Assembly: GCF_963576675.1 (NCBI RefSeq) | Contig: NC_088913.1 | Location: 87,357,001-87,421,000, forward strand | Source: Euphorbia lathyris | Taxonomy: Eukaryota; Streptophyta; Magnoliopsida; Malpighiales; Euphorbiaceae | Direction of reading: 5' to 3' | Length of the DNA stretch: 64,000 nt | In this document: piece by piece, positions 53,185-64,000 of the stretch | Numbering within the stretch: position 1 is the stretch's first letter | Layout of the letters: the number at the start of each line of letters is the position of its first letter | Position numbers and translations under genes: made by a program | The notes under the pieces: generated by a model | Database searches by the model: none | What the model saw: only the letters and a program-made list of their open reading frames with translations | Told to the model about the DNA's origin: nothing

Positions 53185-53340
53185 AATATCCCAAACGGAT
53201 TCTAACTTTCAAGACATGTGAAAACTTAACTTTGATTCTTTTGGTATCTAAAAACAGTTCAAGTTGAGATGCTTTAAACTGTAGAGGCGTTGGATGGCTG
53301 TAGCTGTTGATTTGGAAGAGAAGACATTTCTAGGACTGTA
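53185..53340 (-). pseudogene. relic CNL-5, C-terminal end
   Basis: The minus strand encodes TKRIKVKFSHVLKVRIRLGY, the C-terminus of this CNL cluster, cut one codon before its stop by the Ty3 element. Upstream (53265-53340) the piece STA...RRLYSLKHLN-like is joined to MSSLPNQ-like LRR sequence after an internal loss. Everything further upstream is gone. With 47751-47881 it shows a fifth tandem copy once stood here. Confidence 0.82.
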
Positions 53341-53934
53341 ATCAAGCCGAGTCGGACCGAGCTTCGGCCTGCTCATGCTCAGTTCATCAGAAAATTGACG
53401 AGCTCGAGCTCGAGCTCAATATTCTATTCGTGAGTTGTTCATGAACTGCTGGCGAGCTTATTAACAAGCTTTGTTCGCGAATAACTCGTTAATTCAATTC
53501 ATGAAATTCGTTCGTGAACAACTCATTAATTAGTATGAAAAGAAAACTTGATGTCATTTTTTACGCAAGTTGCTTGTTTTATATTCATTACCTCAACAAA
53601 AAGATGTTCCAATGAATACAAAACAAGCAGCTTGTGTAAAAATATTAGTACGAAAACAATGACATCTGAAGCACAGGAATGCAACAAGATCTTTACGTTC
53701 AAGTGCAATAACTCAATTGCATATAATTGTTCATATTTAACACTTCACACACAAAAAAAAAAAATATCTGATTCACATTTACATGATCTGGACATTTGAC
53801 AACATGTTTGCATAATAAATAAGAAGAACGTTTCATCATGCAAAAAATTCATTCCAAAAGCTCTATGACAAAGATCTCTTCCTATAAGTGCATTTCAAAC
53901 CTTAAAATATAATTGCTTGAACAAATTCACTCAA
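53341..53934. other. intergenic with MITE-like fragments
   Basis: At 53340-53520 a sequence rich in CGAGCTCGAGCTCGAGC and GTTCGCGAATAACTCG looks like one end of a plant DNA element (starts TAGGACTGTAATCAAGCCGA). At about 53548-53686 two arms, TTGCTTGTTTTATATTCATT and AATGAATACAAAACAAGCAG, form an inverted repeat. From 53700 the CNL-4 3' flank begins. No gene. Confidence 0.5.
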
Positions 53935-56900
53935 CTAATATCCCAGACGGATTCTGACTTTCGAGAAATGTGAATACTCAACTTTGATTTTTCTGGTGTT
54001 CAAAGAATGCAACCATATTTTAGATTTTATTTCCTCAAGAATGGGGCAGCAGATAATGCTGAGATGTGTTAAATTGGGGAGGCGTCGTATGACTGTAGCT
54101 GTTGATTGACACCCGAGATGCCTACAATAATCCAGAGAAAGGAACTGAAGAGACTGAAGATTGGTCAACCATTCTGGCAATTCTTCCATTGTTGTGAATC
54201 CTATTGTCTTCAACGATTTCAGAACAGTGAGGTGTTGAAGTTGATTTGGAAGCGAAGACATTTCACGACGGAAAAAATCAGATCCCCATATTTCTAACTC
54301 CTCGAGACACGAAAGGTCTTTGATTTGATTTAGATAACAGAAATCATCCAACTCCTCTGAGAATGCACCAATACATAACTTCCTCAATTGAGTGAGTTTG
54401 CATAATATATCCTCTGGGAAACATCTCAATCTTTTACAGCAATACATCTCTAAGGAGGTTAAAGAGCTCAGCCTCCCTAAATCTTCTCGAATAAATGCCA
54501 GCCATTCACATCTTGTTATACTGAACTCCTTGAAACAAGTGCTGGATGGAAGCCAGTTTCGGATATAAGTTAATTTTGAACATCCGACAATAGATAAACT
54601 TGTAAGCGAGGGGAATGATTGTTGTTTATCAAATAAGAACCTGAATTCCTCACAATTTTTTATTTCTAGCTTCACAAGTGCAGGCAGATCACTCATTGGA
54701 AAACTTGTCAATTTAGCACAAGAGTGAATAGACAAAATTTCAAGGCAAGGAAATACAACACTGTTTATACTCGATGGACAGCTCCATTCAGTTAAATTCT
54801 CCATCCAACTTACACATAATGACTTCAATTTTGGAAACAGTCTCGGGCTTCCACTGCTGCTTGCACTGCCTTCAATCCAGTAGAACTCATTATCTATACA
54901 CTTCACTCTTCCCATATGATTTATCTGAAGAAACTTAAGACTAGGAAGATCTCCAAGGCAAGGGACACGTACACAGTTCCAGCACTGTTCTAACCTAAGA
55001 TCCACCAAATTATTGATTACTGCAAAACAATCCCCATAATTTGGACTCTTCATTCTCAACATCCATGATGGCCATTTTCCACCCATGTAATACTTAATCG
55101 TTAGTCTTTTTATGTTTGGGTGAGGTCGAAGGCCTTCCAGCAATTCCTCATCACTTGAAGTTCTATTATTTGCTCCATAACTCCAATGAAAACCCAATCC
55201 TCGTAGGTCTGGTTTCTCCTGCAAATTTGCTCTATCAGCTTCTTTTTTATCTACCACCTCCTCAAGCCTGGTTATTTCCAAGTGCCCTCTTAGTTTGCTT
55301 AAGAATTCAAGTTCCTGAATGCAACCTCCCCAATCAGGGCCCACAACAAAGAGAGGCAATACTTCGAGACCATTTAGCTTCCCCATTCCATATGGCATCT
55401 GGTGCTCATAAGAAAAAGCAATATGCTTCAAGCTGATCAAATTGTTCATCTTCTTTCTAGGAAGCTTGGTAAGTTCTTTGCACTCGAGGAATTTCAGAAT
55501 TTGAAGATTGCAGAGCTTGGTGATGGATTCAGGCAACTCTTTGATGTTAGAGTTTGAGAGATTCAAAGTTTGAAGATTGTACAACTTGGTGATGGATTCA
55601 GGCAACTCTTTGATGTTAGAGTTTGAGAGATTCAAAGTTTGAAGATTGTACAACTTGGTGATCAATTTAGGAAACCCTCTGATTTTAGAATTTGAGACAT
55701 TAAGATATCTCAAATGTTTCATTCTTCCAACTGATGATGGAAACACTTCCATATCAGCACCATTAAGGTCCAGAATCCGCAAGCTTTTCAACTTCCAAGA
55801 CTTCTGATAGGAAGCACTGTCAAGGATAATAGTACGCAACTTCTTAGCCCCATTGTTATGAATATCCATTGAACTTGTTACAACTTCAGTATCTGCATAT
55901 ACATGATATATACAAGATGTCTCATCTACAGTTGAAAAGTTCTCCCAAGTCAGCACATCCAAATTGGATAGAGAGAATGCCAGATCATGCACAAAATCAT
56001 GCATTTTGCATTGCATAACATTCCCATCCTCATCCCTTTCCACATCTTGAAGAAAAGAATTCAAAATCAAGATATTAACACAGTGGTTACCATCATTCAA
56101 TGACCCAACCAACCCTTCTGCCATCCAAAGATGAATCAATTCTTCTATTCTAATTGAAAACCCTTTTGGAAAAATTGAACAAAATGCAAAACATGGCTTT
56201 GTAAATGGGGGCAAGTAATCAAAACATAGTTTTAATATAGAACTAACATCGCTCCCATTGTTTCGTGGATCCAAAGCACTGCTATTTGCAATTTCCAACC
56301 ACAAGTTCTTACTCCAAGTATACCCCATTGTCCCTCCTAAAACTTTTGCAGCTAATGGGACTCCTTTAAACCTACCTGCAATTGCCTTTCTAATCTTCAC
56401 AAAAGCAGTTGGGGTTTCTATATTTCTACATACACTGTCTTCCAAAATAGACAAACACTCCTTATTAGACAAGCCACCTAATATATGCCAACCTCGACGT
56501 GAAGCCTCAACAATAGAAGCCACTTCACTTTCACGAGTTGTGACAATAATAGCATTTCCACTACTTGCACAAACTTTCGACAACTTAACTTTTAACCAAC
56601 TCCACTTGTTAGAAACATCACCCCAAACACCATCAAGAACAAGAAGAAATTTTTTGCTCCACAACTCTTGTTTGAGTTGTTTAAGAATTGAATCTACGTA
56701 TATTAAGCCCCCCAATGATGGATTCAATTGCTCCAACATCTCTCTTAAAATTCTTTCCTATTAAACTTCATTGAGACATCGACCCACAATTTGATATCAA
56801 AAAGTCTTGTTTCCATGACTTCTTTAGACACAAGTTTAGCTAAGGTCGTCTTTCCGAGACCACCAATTCCTATTATGGGAACAACAGTAAGTCGTTCATA

Positions 56901-57636
56901 GTTGAAACTAGTCAACAAGTAGACAATATTCGCTATATCAGCTTGCCTTGCTATAACTCGGTTTTCAAGGTTTAAGTCTGTTGGAAACCTATTCTGAGAC
57001 ATCATGTCCTCCCAGAAATGCTGGATTAACCTAGGGTTAAGGATAAGACTGTCCCTTAGAATATTTTGGAGTGAATTGATGACTTTCTTAAACTCAGACG
57101 CCATTTTGAGACGAAATTTAGCCTTTCTGACATTTGGAATTGACAAGAAGTTATGCACCTAGTTGGAAAAACATTTATTATTAGTCTTCTTGGGATGAAA
57201 TAACACAATAACCATAAAACTTCAATTTGAAATGGAAGATTATTCTTCTTCTTCAGTTCAGAAACTACAAATTCTAGAATGAAGTTCTATATTCAGTGAC
57301 ATTAAAATTTAGTAAGGCATGAGATTAGATTATACATACCGCCTTATTTTGAAGGTGAAGTCGAGTAGTTTCATAAGCCAATTCAGAAAGAAAATCGTCA
57401 GCTTCATAAGCTACTTGTTTCAGATTCCTCAACCACCGGCTCGCTTCCATCTTTTCCAGTTGTTCCTTCTCTGCATCTTCAACTAGATCAGCAATTGCAA
57501 GTAACAATTCTCGAATATGGTTGAATTCCTCTTCAAATCCCCAAAAAAATTTCAATTCATCCAAGTCATATGGAATTAGCTTGATTAAATTGCAGAGTGC
57601 TTCCTTTCCCACATAAATAAGGGCTTTCTCCGCCAT
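53935..57636 (-). pseudogene. CNL-4: CC-NBS-LRR with one frameshift
   Basis: Exon 1 is 57636-57340 (ATG 57636, MAEKALIYVGKEAL), donor GCG/GTATGT. Exon 2 runs from 57158 (acceptor CAACTAG/GTGCAT). The NB-ARC start is good (GIGGLGKTTLAK), but near 56750 one base is missing: frame one ends FNRKEF-stop and the continuation ILREMLEQLNPSLGG is in another frame, open to 53935. Kinase-2 reads FLLVLDGVWGDV, the second Asp changed to Gly. RNBS-B is NAIIVTTRESEVA, GLPL-type is GVPLAAKVLGG, and MHD is intact (KMHDFVHDLAFSL). LRRs include two identical LNLSNSNIKELPESITKL repeats; the end is VRIRLGY. One indel could be an assembly error, but the kinase-2 change points to real decay. Confidence 0.9.
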
Positions 57637-57699
57637 AAAGTGATTAACGCAAGAAGAACAAGCAAATCAACTCTGAGGAAGAGAGAGAGAGAGATATAT

Positions 57700-58169
57700 A
57701 CTAGAAATTGTTGAACACTGATGATTGGTATGAAAGGAAATATTGCTTCTCATTCAATAATAATCAATTCTGCTATGAATACAATAAAAACAAGAAAGGG
57801 GTAGCTGTACAAACAAACAAAAAAAGAGGAAAGGACAGGGGAATGCAAATGACAGGGAAATGTAAAAAAGAAACTGCCTCGGAGATTAGCCGTTGGTGTT
57901 TGTTATTTTTGACAAATTATTAGATGCACCCGAATCTCCATATCAAATGGAGGACCTCTCATACATATTTTGATACCTGTAATACGGACCCACATATATT
58001 ATAAGAGACCCACTATTTTAATTATTATGTGGGTCACACTATACGTGTCCAAATGTGAATTGGGGATTTTGTGAGTGATATGGAAGACCGGTGTTTAATA
58101 TAAGAACTCGTTATTTTGAGTGCTACGTGTCTGTTAATTTTGGAAGAGATACTAGAAATTGTTGAACAC
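57700..58169. repeat. 19-bp direct repeat bracketing possible LTR fragments
   Basis: ACTAGAAATTGTTGAACAC occurs at 57700-57718 and 58151-58169. TGTTGAACAC in it looks like a copia LTR end. The 430 bp between, with TGAATGAGAAGC-like sequence on the minus strand near 57750, may be a broken solo LTR. Nature uncertain. Confidence 0.4.
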
Positions 58170-58993
58170 AAGAGCAAAAGAATGTATATCGAGATTTAAA
58201 ATAAACAACTTTTCTAAAATGTCTAATTAACAAATAACCCCTGAACTTTCAATTGTAACAATTTATCCCTCAAACTTGTCCAATTGTAAAACATAACCCC
58301 TCAAACTTGTCCAATTGTAAAATATAACCCCAAATTGCTGATATGGACTGCAATTGAAGAAACACGTGAAATACAAAAATTGCAACGCTCGTGGAGTGTG
58401 ATAATCAGATCTTTGGCGTGATACAAATCCGGAGAAACATTTTTACGGTTGCTTCAAGTATGAGGTAAAAAAATTTCCAATTTGGGGTTATGTTTTACAA
58501 TTGAATAAGTTTAAGGGATAAATTGTTACAATTGAAAGTTAGAGGAAGCAGTTGCAACTTTTGAACAAGTTCAGAGGGTTATTTGTGTATTAGACATTTC
58601 TAAAATAAAGATTCTATCATCTTCTATAGTCACATCAACATAATAAATTTAGCAATGGTGGTAGGTGAGATGTATTATATAATATAAACCTTGAAAAGTT
58701 GGGTCATCTTATAAAATAAAGAAGACAATATGCAATACAATAAGAACAATAGAGAGAAAATAAGTGTTCGTATTTCATTTATCTTTCTGCTTGTGTTCTA
58801 TTATAGGAAAAAAATCTATATTTATAGACTTATGAATATATAGGATAAATAAGAACATAAATTATGGAGCTACAAACATTAAGGAATACAAAAGTTACAA
58901 CCTTAATGAATAAAGAGTTACAACATTAAGGAATGAAAAGTTACAATGGTTATATTTATGTACTTATGGACATCCATCAATTTATTCATAACA
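58160..58993 (-). repeat. LTR of a decayed copia element, with MITE inside
   Basis: Read on + it begins TGTTGAACAC and ends TTATTCATAACA, next to a purine tract on the minus strand (GGACATCCAAGGAGAAG). A TATA-like CTATAAATATAG lies near 58820 on the minus strand. Without the MITE (58220-58596 plus one duplication) it is about 450 bp. Confidence 0.6.
58220..58596. mobile_element. MULE-type MITE in the copia LTR
   Basis: Inverted ends TGTCTAATTAACAAATAACC and (inverse) TGTCTAATACACAAATAACC extend imperfectly for about 110 bp through TCAATTGTAACAATTTATCC. The perfect 9-mer TTTCTAAAA flanks it (58211-58219 and 58597-58605). Confidence 0.85.
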
Positions 58994-60875
58994 CTTCTCC
59001 TTGGATGTCCATCCATGCGAATAGGGCACTGCCTCATTAAAAACCTTTACCAAGTAAAACCCGGTGGGACAAAACCATTGATTAAGGGAAAAAGAGTACA
59101 GTGTTTACTCCCCCTATTCGCAATATTACTGAATGTCTCTAAGACATCACATTTTAAAATCATAAACCTTCTTAAAAGTGGTAGAAGGTAATGCTTTTAT
59201 GAACAAATCTGTCAGATTGTCACTTGTCCGAATTTGCTGAATATTGATTTCACCGCTCTTTTGAAGATAGTGAGTAAAGTAAAAAATTTGGTGAAATCTG
59301 CTTTATTCTGACTCCTTTAATATAGCATTCCTTCAGTTGAGCAATGAATTTTGCATTATCTTCATATATTGTAGTCGGTGTTCCTGCATCTGATGATCTA
59401 CCACAAGATTCTCGTATATGTTTGGTTAACGATCTTAGCCAAACACATTGTCGACTTGCTTCATGAATAGTTATTAACTCAGCATGGTTTGAAGAAGTAG
59501 TTGTAATAGTTTGCTTCGTAGAGCGCCAAGATAGTTGTACTTCAATACATGAATAAATATCCTGGATAACAAATTGACATGAAAAGTAATATCGGGCCGC
59601 GTATTATTAGCAAGATATATTAGTGCACCTATTACATTGAGATATGGTACTTTAGGACCAAGAATCTTTTCCTTATCTTTTCGAGGTCGGAAAGGATCTT
59701 TATTTACATCAAGTGATCGAAGAACCATTGTAAATAATTAATTCACCTAAATAGAATTAATAACCAAATAATTACATACCAACCATCAATCTCATTTCAA
59801 TCTCAGTTATCATTAATAACAATAAATGATAGTAGCACTTAGTCATTTATTACCACAAGCCTGAGACATCAACCAACCAAACACGACAGTTACAAGTTTA
59901 GCAATCAATAAGAGTGAGCATATAAACATAACTATGCACATAACTAACCACTTACGTTCATTACAAGCATAAAATTCAATTATGATGAACATGTAAACAA
60001 GCAAACAAATAACTATATACATAATTAACTACGACCAATTTGTAAGATAAGACAAAATTTGTCTTTCCAAGATCTTTCATCTCAAATTCCTTTTTCAAAT
60101 AGTCCACTGCTTTTGGAATCTTTTCAGGAGTTCTAATAATATTCATATCATCTACAAAAATAGAAACGATGGAAAATTCAGTTTCTGATCTTTTTATGAA
60201 AACGCATAGAAAAATTTGATCATTCTTATAACCTTCTCTTAGCAAATATTCACTAAGGCGATTATACCACATATGTCCTGATTGTTTCAATCCATAAAGA
60301 GATTTATTTAACTTTATGCAGTAATGTTCTTGAGAACTAGATTTTGCTTCTTCTGGCAATTTAAATCCTTCTGGGACTTTCATATAAATGTCATTATCCA
60401 GTGGATATAAGTAGGCTATGACTACATCCATAAAATGCAAATTAAGCCCTTCTCTTATTCCCAGACTTATGAGAAACCTAAAAGTAGTTGCATCCACCAT
60501 AGGGGAGTATGTTTCTTTATAATCAATTCCAGGTCTTTGTGAGAATCCCTGTGCAACTAACCATGCTTTATATCTCACAATTTCACCATTTTCATTCCTT
60601 TTTCTCACAAAGACCCATTTATGTCCCACCGATTTTACACCTTTAGGTGTACGGACTATAGGTCCAAATACTTCTCTCTCTTTTTTTTTTTGCAAGAGAT
60701 TTCAGTTCTGCCTCAATTGCTTCTTTCCATTTTGGCCAATTATTACTTTGTGTACACTCTTCAATGGATTTTGGTTCATGATCCTCATTTTTATCCATAC
60801 CATCAACTGCTACATTGCATGCAAAGATTTCATCGATGTCGATTTTATTGCGGTTCCATTTTATTCCAGACATGA
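58994..60875 (-). pseudogene. copia pol relic (RT and part of RNase H region)
   Basis: RT at 60873-59980 in two frames joined at a lysine run near 60690: ECTQSNNWPKWKEAIEAELK, GHKWVFVRKRNENGEIVRYK, AWLVAQGFSQRPGIDYKETY and CIKLNKSLYGLKQSGHMWYN. The catalytic box is FVDDMN. It is cut at about 60035. At 59728-59500 a further piece (YLNVIGALIYLANNTRPDIT) is the RT-RNase H link. The stretch 59740-60030 between them is unrelated AT-rich DNA. Near 59300-59500 are remnants of the RNase H end. Integrase and gag are absent. A dead, old copy distinct from the one at 41858. Confidence 0.85.
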
Positions 60876-60944
60876 CATAATTAATTAAGATCTCTTCATT
60901 CTCAGGTACCTGAAATTTTTTTCTTTGTCATGTTTATGATCTTT

Positions 60945-61058
60945 GCAGGAGATCCTTCACGTTAGAGGTAAAATTGCTCCTGGCTTTCAACGTTATTGGT
61001 AAAATTTCTCCTGGCTGTAAATGTTAGGAATATTTTTGCACTTTAACCCTATATAAAA
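60945..61058. mobile_element. truncated MITE related to the one at 23681
   Basis: The phrases GGTAAAATTGCTCCTGGCT and AGGAATATTTTTGCACTTTA match the end of the 23.7-kb MITE in inverse. Only one end is seen. Confidence 0.55.
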
Positions 61059-61639
61059 AAAATTATAAAATTTTATTGCAAATGAGGAAGAATTTTGTTT
61101 TTCTTCTCACTTTGGTTGTGGGAAGACAAGATATTCGTTGATTAAATAGAAACAAGATTTAGTTTGTACTAAAATTGTTTATATGAATTAAAATATAAGT
61201 TGAATATTCAAATTGTCCTGATAAATAAAAATAAATACTTTTTAATTATACAATCAAGTTGCGATTGTTTTTACATTTCTTTGTTTTGAATCATATTTTT
61301 ACTTAGTTCATCCTTGTCAATTTTTACCGCCCCTTTCTTGGTGCATGACGAAGAAGAAAGCAGCTTCTTATTCCAGACTACATTGTTCTGCTGACCCAAA
61401 TTGCCTATAAGATAATACATATCTTTTCCCTCTCCAAAGTTAACACAAAATTCTGAAACATCAAAAGAACTCATCATTGTATATCATTATCAATAACCAC
61501 AACCTGAGCCACCTCCGCAATCCCCTACACTCCATCGCATACCGACAATCCATAAAAAGATGTCACCATGTATTTTCAAGAGCAGAACCTTTCATGGAAT
61601 GTCGCTATTAACAGCAACATAATAAGAGATGGTTGAAAC
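61059..61639. other. AT-rich intergenic sequence
   Basis: No gene seen. The stretch around 61500-61620 may be the end of the LINE relic that follows, but the frames are broken. Confidence 0.4.
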
Positions 61640-61770
61640 ACATAACGTGATCAATTGACCCATTTAGTAGAAAACTCATCCTACGAAAGACAACTGCCAA
61701 AAAACCCCAATCGACCCTGTCATAGGTTTTGCTTATGTCAATTTTCATTACTTTTTGCCTATTAAACTAG
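61640..61770 (-). pseudogene. LINE reverse transcriptase relic
   Basis: The minus strand reads KIDISKTYDRVDWGFLAVVF then RRMSFLLNGSID, the motif-A block of a plant L1 RT (usual form KxDMSKAYDRVEWxFL). Only this short piece is readable. It is a different lineage from the LINE at 1-21 kb. Confidence 0.7.
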
Positions 61771-61779
61771 TAGTCAATC

Positions 61780-63348
61780 CTCACAAGTAAACACTAAACG
61801 TTTCTGTTTTGTAATTCATACTCAAAACAGAATTGATTTCTAACATTCTACATATTCTAACCTAATTCTTATTCTATCAATCTCAAAACCAATTTCAAAT
61901 AACGATTATCTATTTATATAAACCTTAAGTCGTATTTAATCTACACATAAATAAGTTTTCTTCAAAAAAGTTCTCTATGAGATCGATATCTTTTTATTAC
62001 TACAACCGAAACCGTGCATTTGCGGAAATCGCTCAAGAACTACTTTTATTATTTTATTCTTTTTATAACTTCTAGAATTCATTTGATAAAAATAAGAGAT
62101 TAATTGTATTCGTTTGCATTAAGCAAAGAAAACAACTTTAAACTTTGTATAAATTATAAAAATTTAATAACATAAACTCCTTCAATTAAAGGGCTTTGAA
62201 CTGCAGACAATCCTCCTACGGTCGGGTTAGATTGCTACCTTAACCAAATTAATACATATTTCCGATAAGCCGACCTAACGATCATATCGTCCTTAAGAAT
62301 GAATTTGCTTAAGTTTTCAACAAAGTTTCTTTGTAAAGATATTGAATTTAACTACGTTTTAATGAAAACACCAGAACTCACTTCGGATCATTTACAGAAG
62401 TGCTACATAAACATATATTGAATTGCATGAACTTTATTAGATGAAGTATGAATTTGATACAAGTTTACAGAGAATAAAAAGCATGGAAGCATTCGAACGA
62501 CATAAGAGTTCTGGGTCGTCAATCCTTTCCTCAAACCTCGTTTTAGAGTTTGTCAGGCTCCGGGGTCGAATCCGCTACTTAATCTTCTCGCTGAATCTTC
62601 GGAATAGAGATGGTTCATCAACTACCAGAATGTAAACTTATATAAACAGATCTTAATCTAAATCTAAATGCTACTGTGTATGAAATTATTTGATAACAAT
62701 GTGTGTACATCATATTGCTTTTTACAAAATTGAATTTCTAACTCTAAATCGTTTGACTCAGAATTTCTGCATTAATTCTGTACCAAATCTTAACTCTAAA
62801 ATAATCATATATCAACTCTGAAATCAACTCTTTATTTATAGATGTTGAAGAGTTGAGTTTAAGGGACGTGTCTGCTGTGAAAAGACGTCCTTATCCAATC
62901 GAACGGACGCGTTTCTTTAAAAATGATCAAGTGTATGTTGTGCTGCCAGAATTTCTGAAGTTACCGAGAATGGAAATTCTCGACCGAGAATGGGGAAGTG
63001 GTCTTAAATGTTCAGAACGCAAAGCAGGAAGAGCTGGCCGACGCTTGTCGCGATCGAGAATGGGGAATCTCGGTCGCGGCATGGGTAATTATTTCTCGGA
63101 TCAGACTTCGTTCCTCGTCTTCGTTTCAGTGCATTTGATTTTCGTCGTCTTTGACTCCTTTTGTAGGGTTTTTCCTTCGTTTTTGACCTCTTTTCGTTCC
63201 TATTTGGATTTTACCAAATATTTAGGTACCTTGCATGAAAGAAACATATTCGGACGTAAAAGTACGCTAAATAGATATAAACAGCACAAATTCGTAGTAA
63301 AACTGATGTAAATATTGGCGATATTTTAGGTATATTTTGGGCTTAACA
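61780..63348 (-). repeat. probable 3' LTR of a minus-strand LTR element (Athila-like)
   Basis: On the minus strand the LTR would begin TGTTAAGCCC at 63348, right after a purine-rich, AGTGTGGAGATTTG-type tract, the arrangement seen in Athila-type Ty3 elements. A TATA-like CTATAAATAAAG lies near 62830 on the minus strand. The lower boundary is a guess, set by the LINE relic. The 152-residue frame at 62853-63311 lies in the presumed U3 and has no domain features. Small hairpins such as CGAGAATGGAAATTCTCG (near 62970) lie in it. Confidence 0.45.
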
Positions 63349-64000
63349 AATCTCCACACTTAATCTTTTGCTAGTCCCGAGAAAAATTTCACTGGATTTA
63401 TTCTTTAACTAACCTCTTTATGAAAATAAAACATATATCTTTGTATTCTCTTTTAAATTAGTTAAGCCGAAAAGATTAACTTCGCATGGCAAATTTATAT
63501 GCAAAATATCAAACTGACTAGAATAAAGGCAATATATCATTCGTCTTGTATTTTCAGTTTTTGAATTGAAGTATTCGGGCCGATATAAGCACGCATGTTA
63601 TTGAGTCTTTCGTCTTAAGGCATTTCAAAGCACAAAATTTCCTTTCCCAAACCTAAACTATTACATGAATTACATTAAATGAGTAAGTACTTGGGTTAAT
63701 TATTTGCTTAGTTACGCCCAAGCTAAGGGTGGTCTCGATCGTAACTTTATATGCATTTATTTGCTTTGTGTTTGCTTAAGAGGTACCGACCATGCCATGG
63801 GTGGACGCAATCGTTACTTTAAACTTAAACACGCTTAATTTTTTTTTAAACGTTCATTCCATACCTCGATTGTGATAAGGGTGGTCACAATCGTGGCCAA
63901 AAGTTAGCGGTGCTTAATTTTATTCCCTTTCATACCTCGATTGTGATAAGGTTGGTCTCAATCGTGGCCAAAAGTTAAGAATACGACTAATTGATTTTAT
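63349..64000 (-). mobile_element. 3' internal end of the same LTR element, with palindromic repeats
   Basis: Non-coding. It carries two close copies (about 63860-63906 and 63932-63977) of a unit beginning CATACCTCGATTGTGATAAG and ending CGTGGCCAAAAGTTA, and two weaker ones near 63717 and 63785. Each unit has the inverted pair CGATTGTG/CACAATCG. It continues beyond the window. Confidence 0.5.

Noticed and set aside
62853..63311. 152-residue ORF near the right end
   Set aside because: Inside a presumed LTR U3 region, no recognisable domain and no good context.
1..64000. tRNA, rRNA or microRNA genes
   Set aside because: No cloverleaf, rRNA core or convincing microRNA precursor was recognised by eye; tRNAscan-SE and Infernal would settle it.

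Overview
This window is from a plant nuclear genome. It holds several plant LTR-retrotransposon lineages, L1-type LINEs, Mutator-like and hAT-like MITEs with clean target-site duplications, and a cluster of CC-NBS-LRR (CNL) disease-resistance genes. All genes read as eukaryotic, with GT-AG introns and TATA boxes. The CNL class and the captured host-gene fragments suit a eudicot; the species cannot be told from this sequence alone.

Layout. (1) 1-21.3 kb: a minus-strand L1-type LINE is split by an 18-kb Tat-lineage Ty3/gypsy element (1043-19042). The Tat element has long LTRs, gag, an unusual second gag-like ORF, RT/RNase H with an extra RNase H, integrase and a long 3' region. That 3' region carries a complete-looking antisense gene of the plant mobile domain (PMD) family. 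The gene has its own TATA box and six predicted exons, all separated by phase-0 introns. (2) 21.3-24.2 kb: non-coding sequence with a large foldback palindrome and MITEs. (3) 24.2-39.7 kb: three CNL loci in the same orientation (minus): one intact single-exon gene, one intact two-exon gene, and one pseudogene split by a hAT-like MITE. (4) 39.8-47.3 kb: two Pack-MULE-like elements side by side. The first carries an exon of an ectonucleotide pyrophosphatase/phosphodiesterase-like gene. The second carries an RMI2-like fragment with its intron and is itself interrupted by a 4.4-kb Ty1/copia element. (5) 47.3-53.4 kb: a deletion-derivative Ty3 element sits in the last codons of a fifth, relic CNL gene. 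(6) 53.9-57.6 kb: a fourth CNL locus with one frameshift. (7) 57.7-64 kb: decayed copia, a MULE MITE, LINE remnants and the 3' end of a minus-strand LTR element with an Athila-like look.

How it fits together. The CNL loci are tandem duplicates: same orientation, same intron position, near-identical C-termini and homologous 3' flanks. Transposons have been breaking and spacing them. No CNL copy keeps every canonical NB-ARC motif. The most interesting material is inside the Tat element: the spliced antisense PMD gene, three tandem stem-loops just after the integrase stop whose imperfect pairs are all G-U in the sense RNA, three LTR stem-loops with a shared loop and different stems, and an ORF made of repeated gag modules where a protease is expected. 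All annotation rests on reading the sequence; no database search was run.
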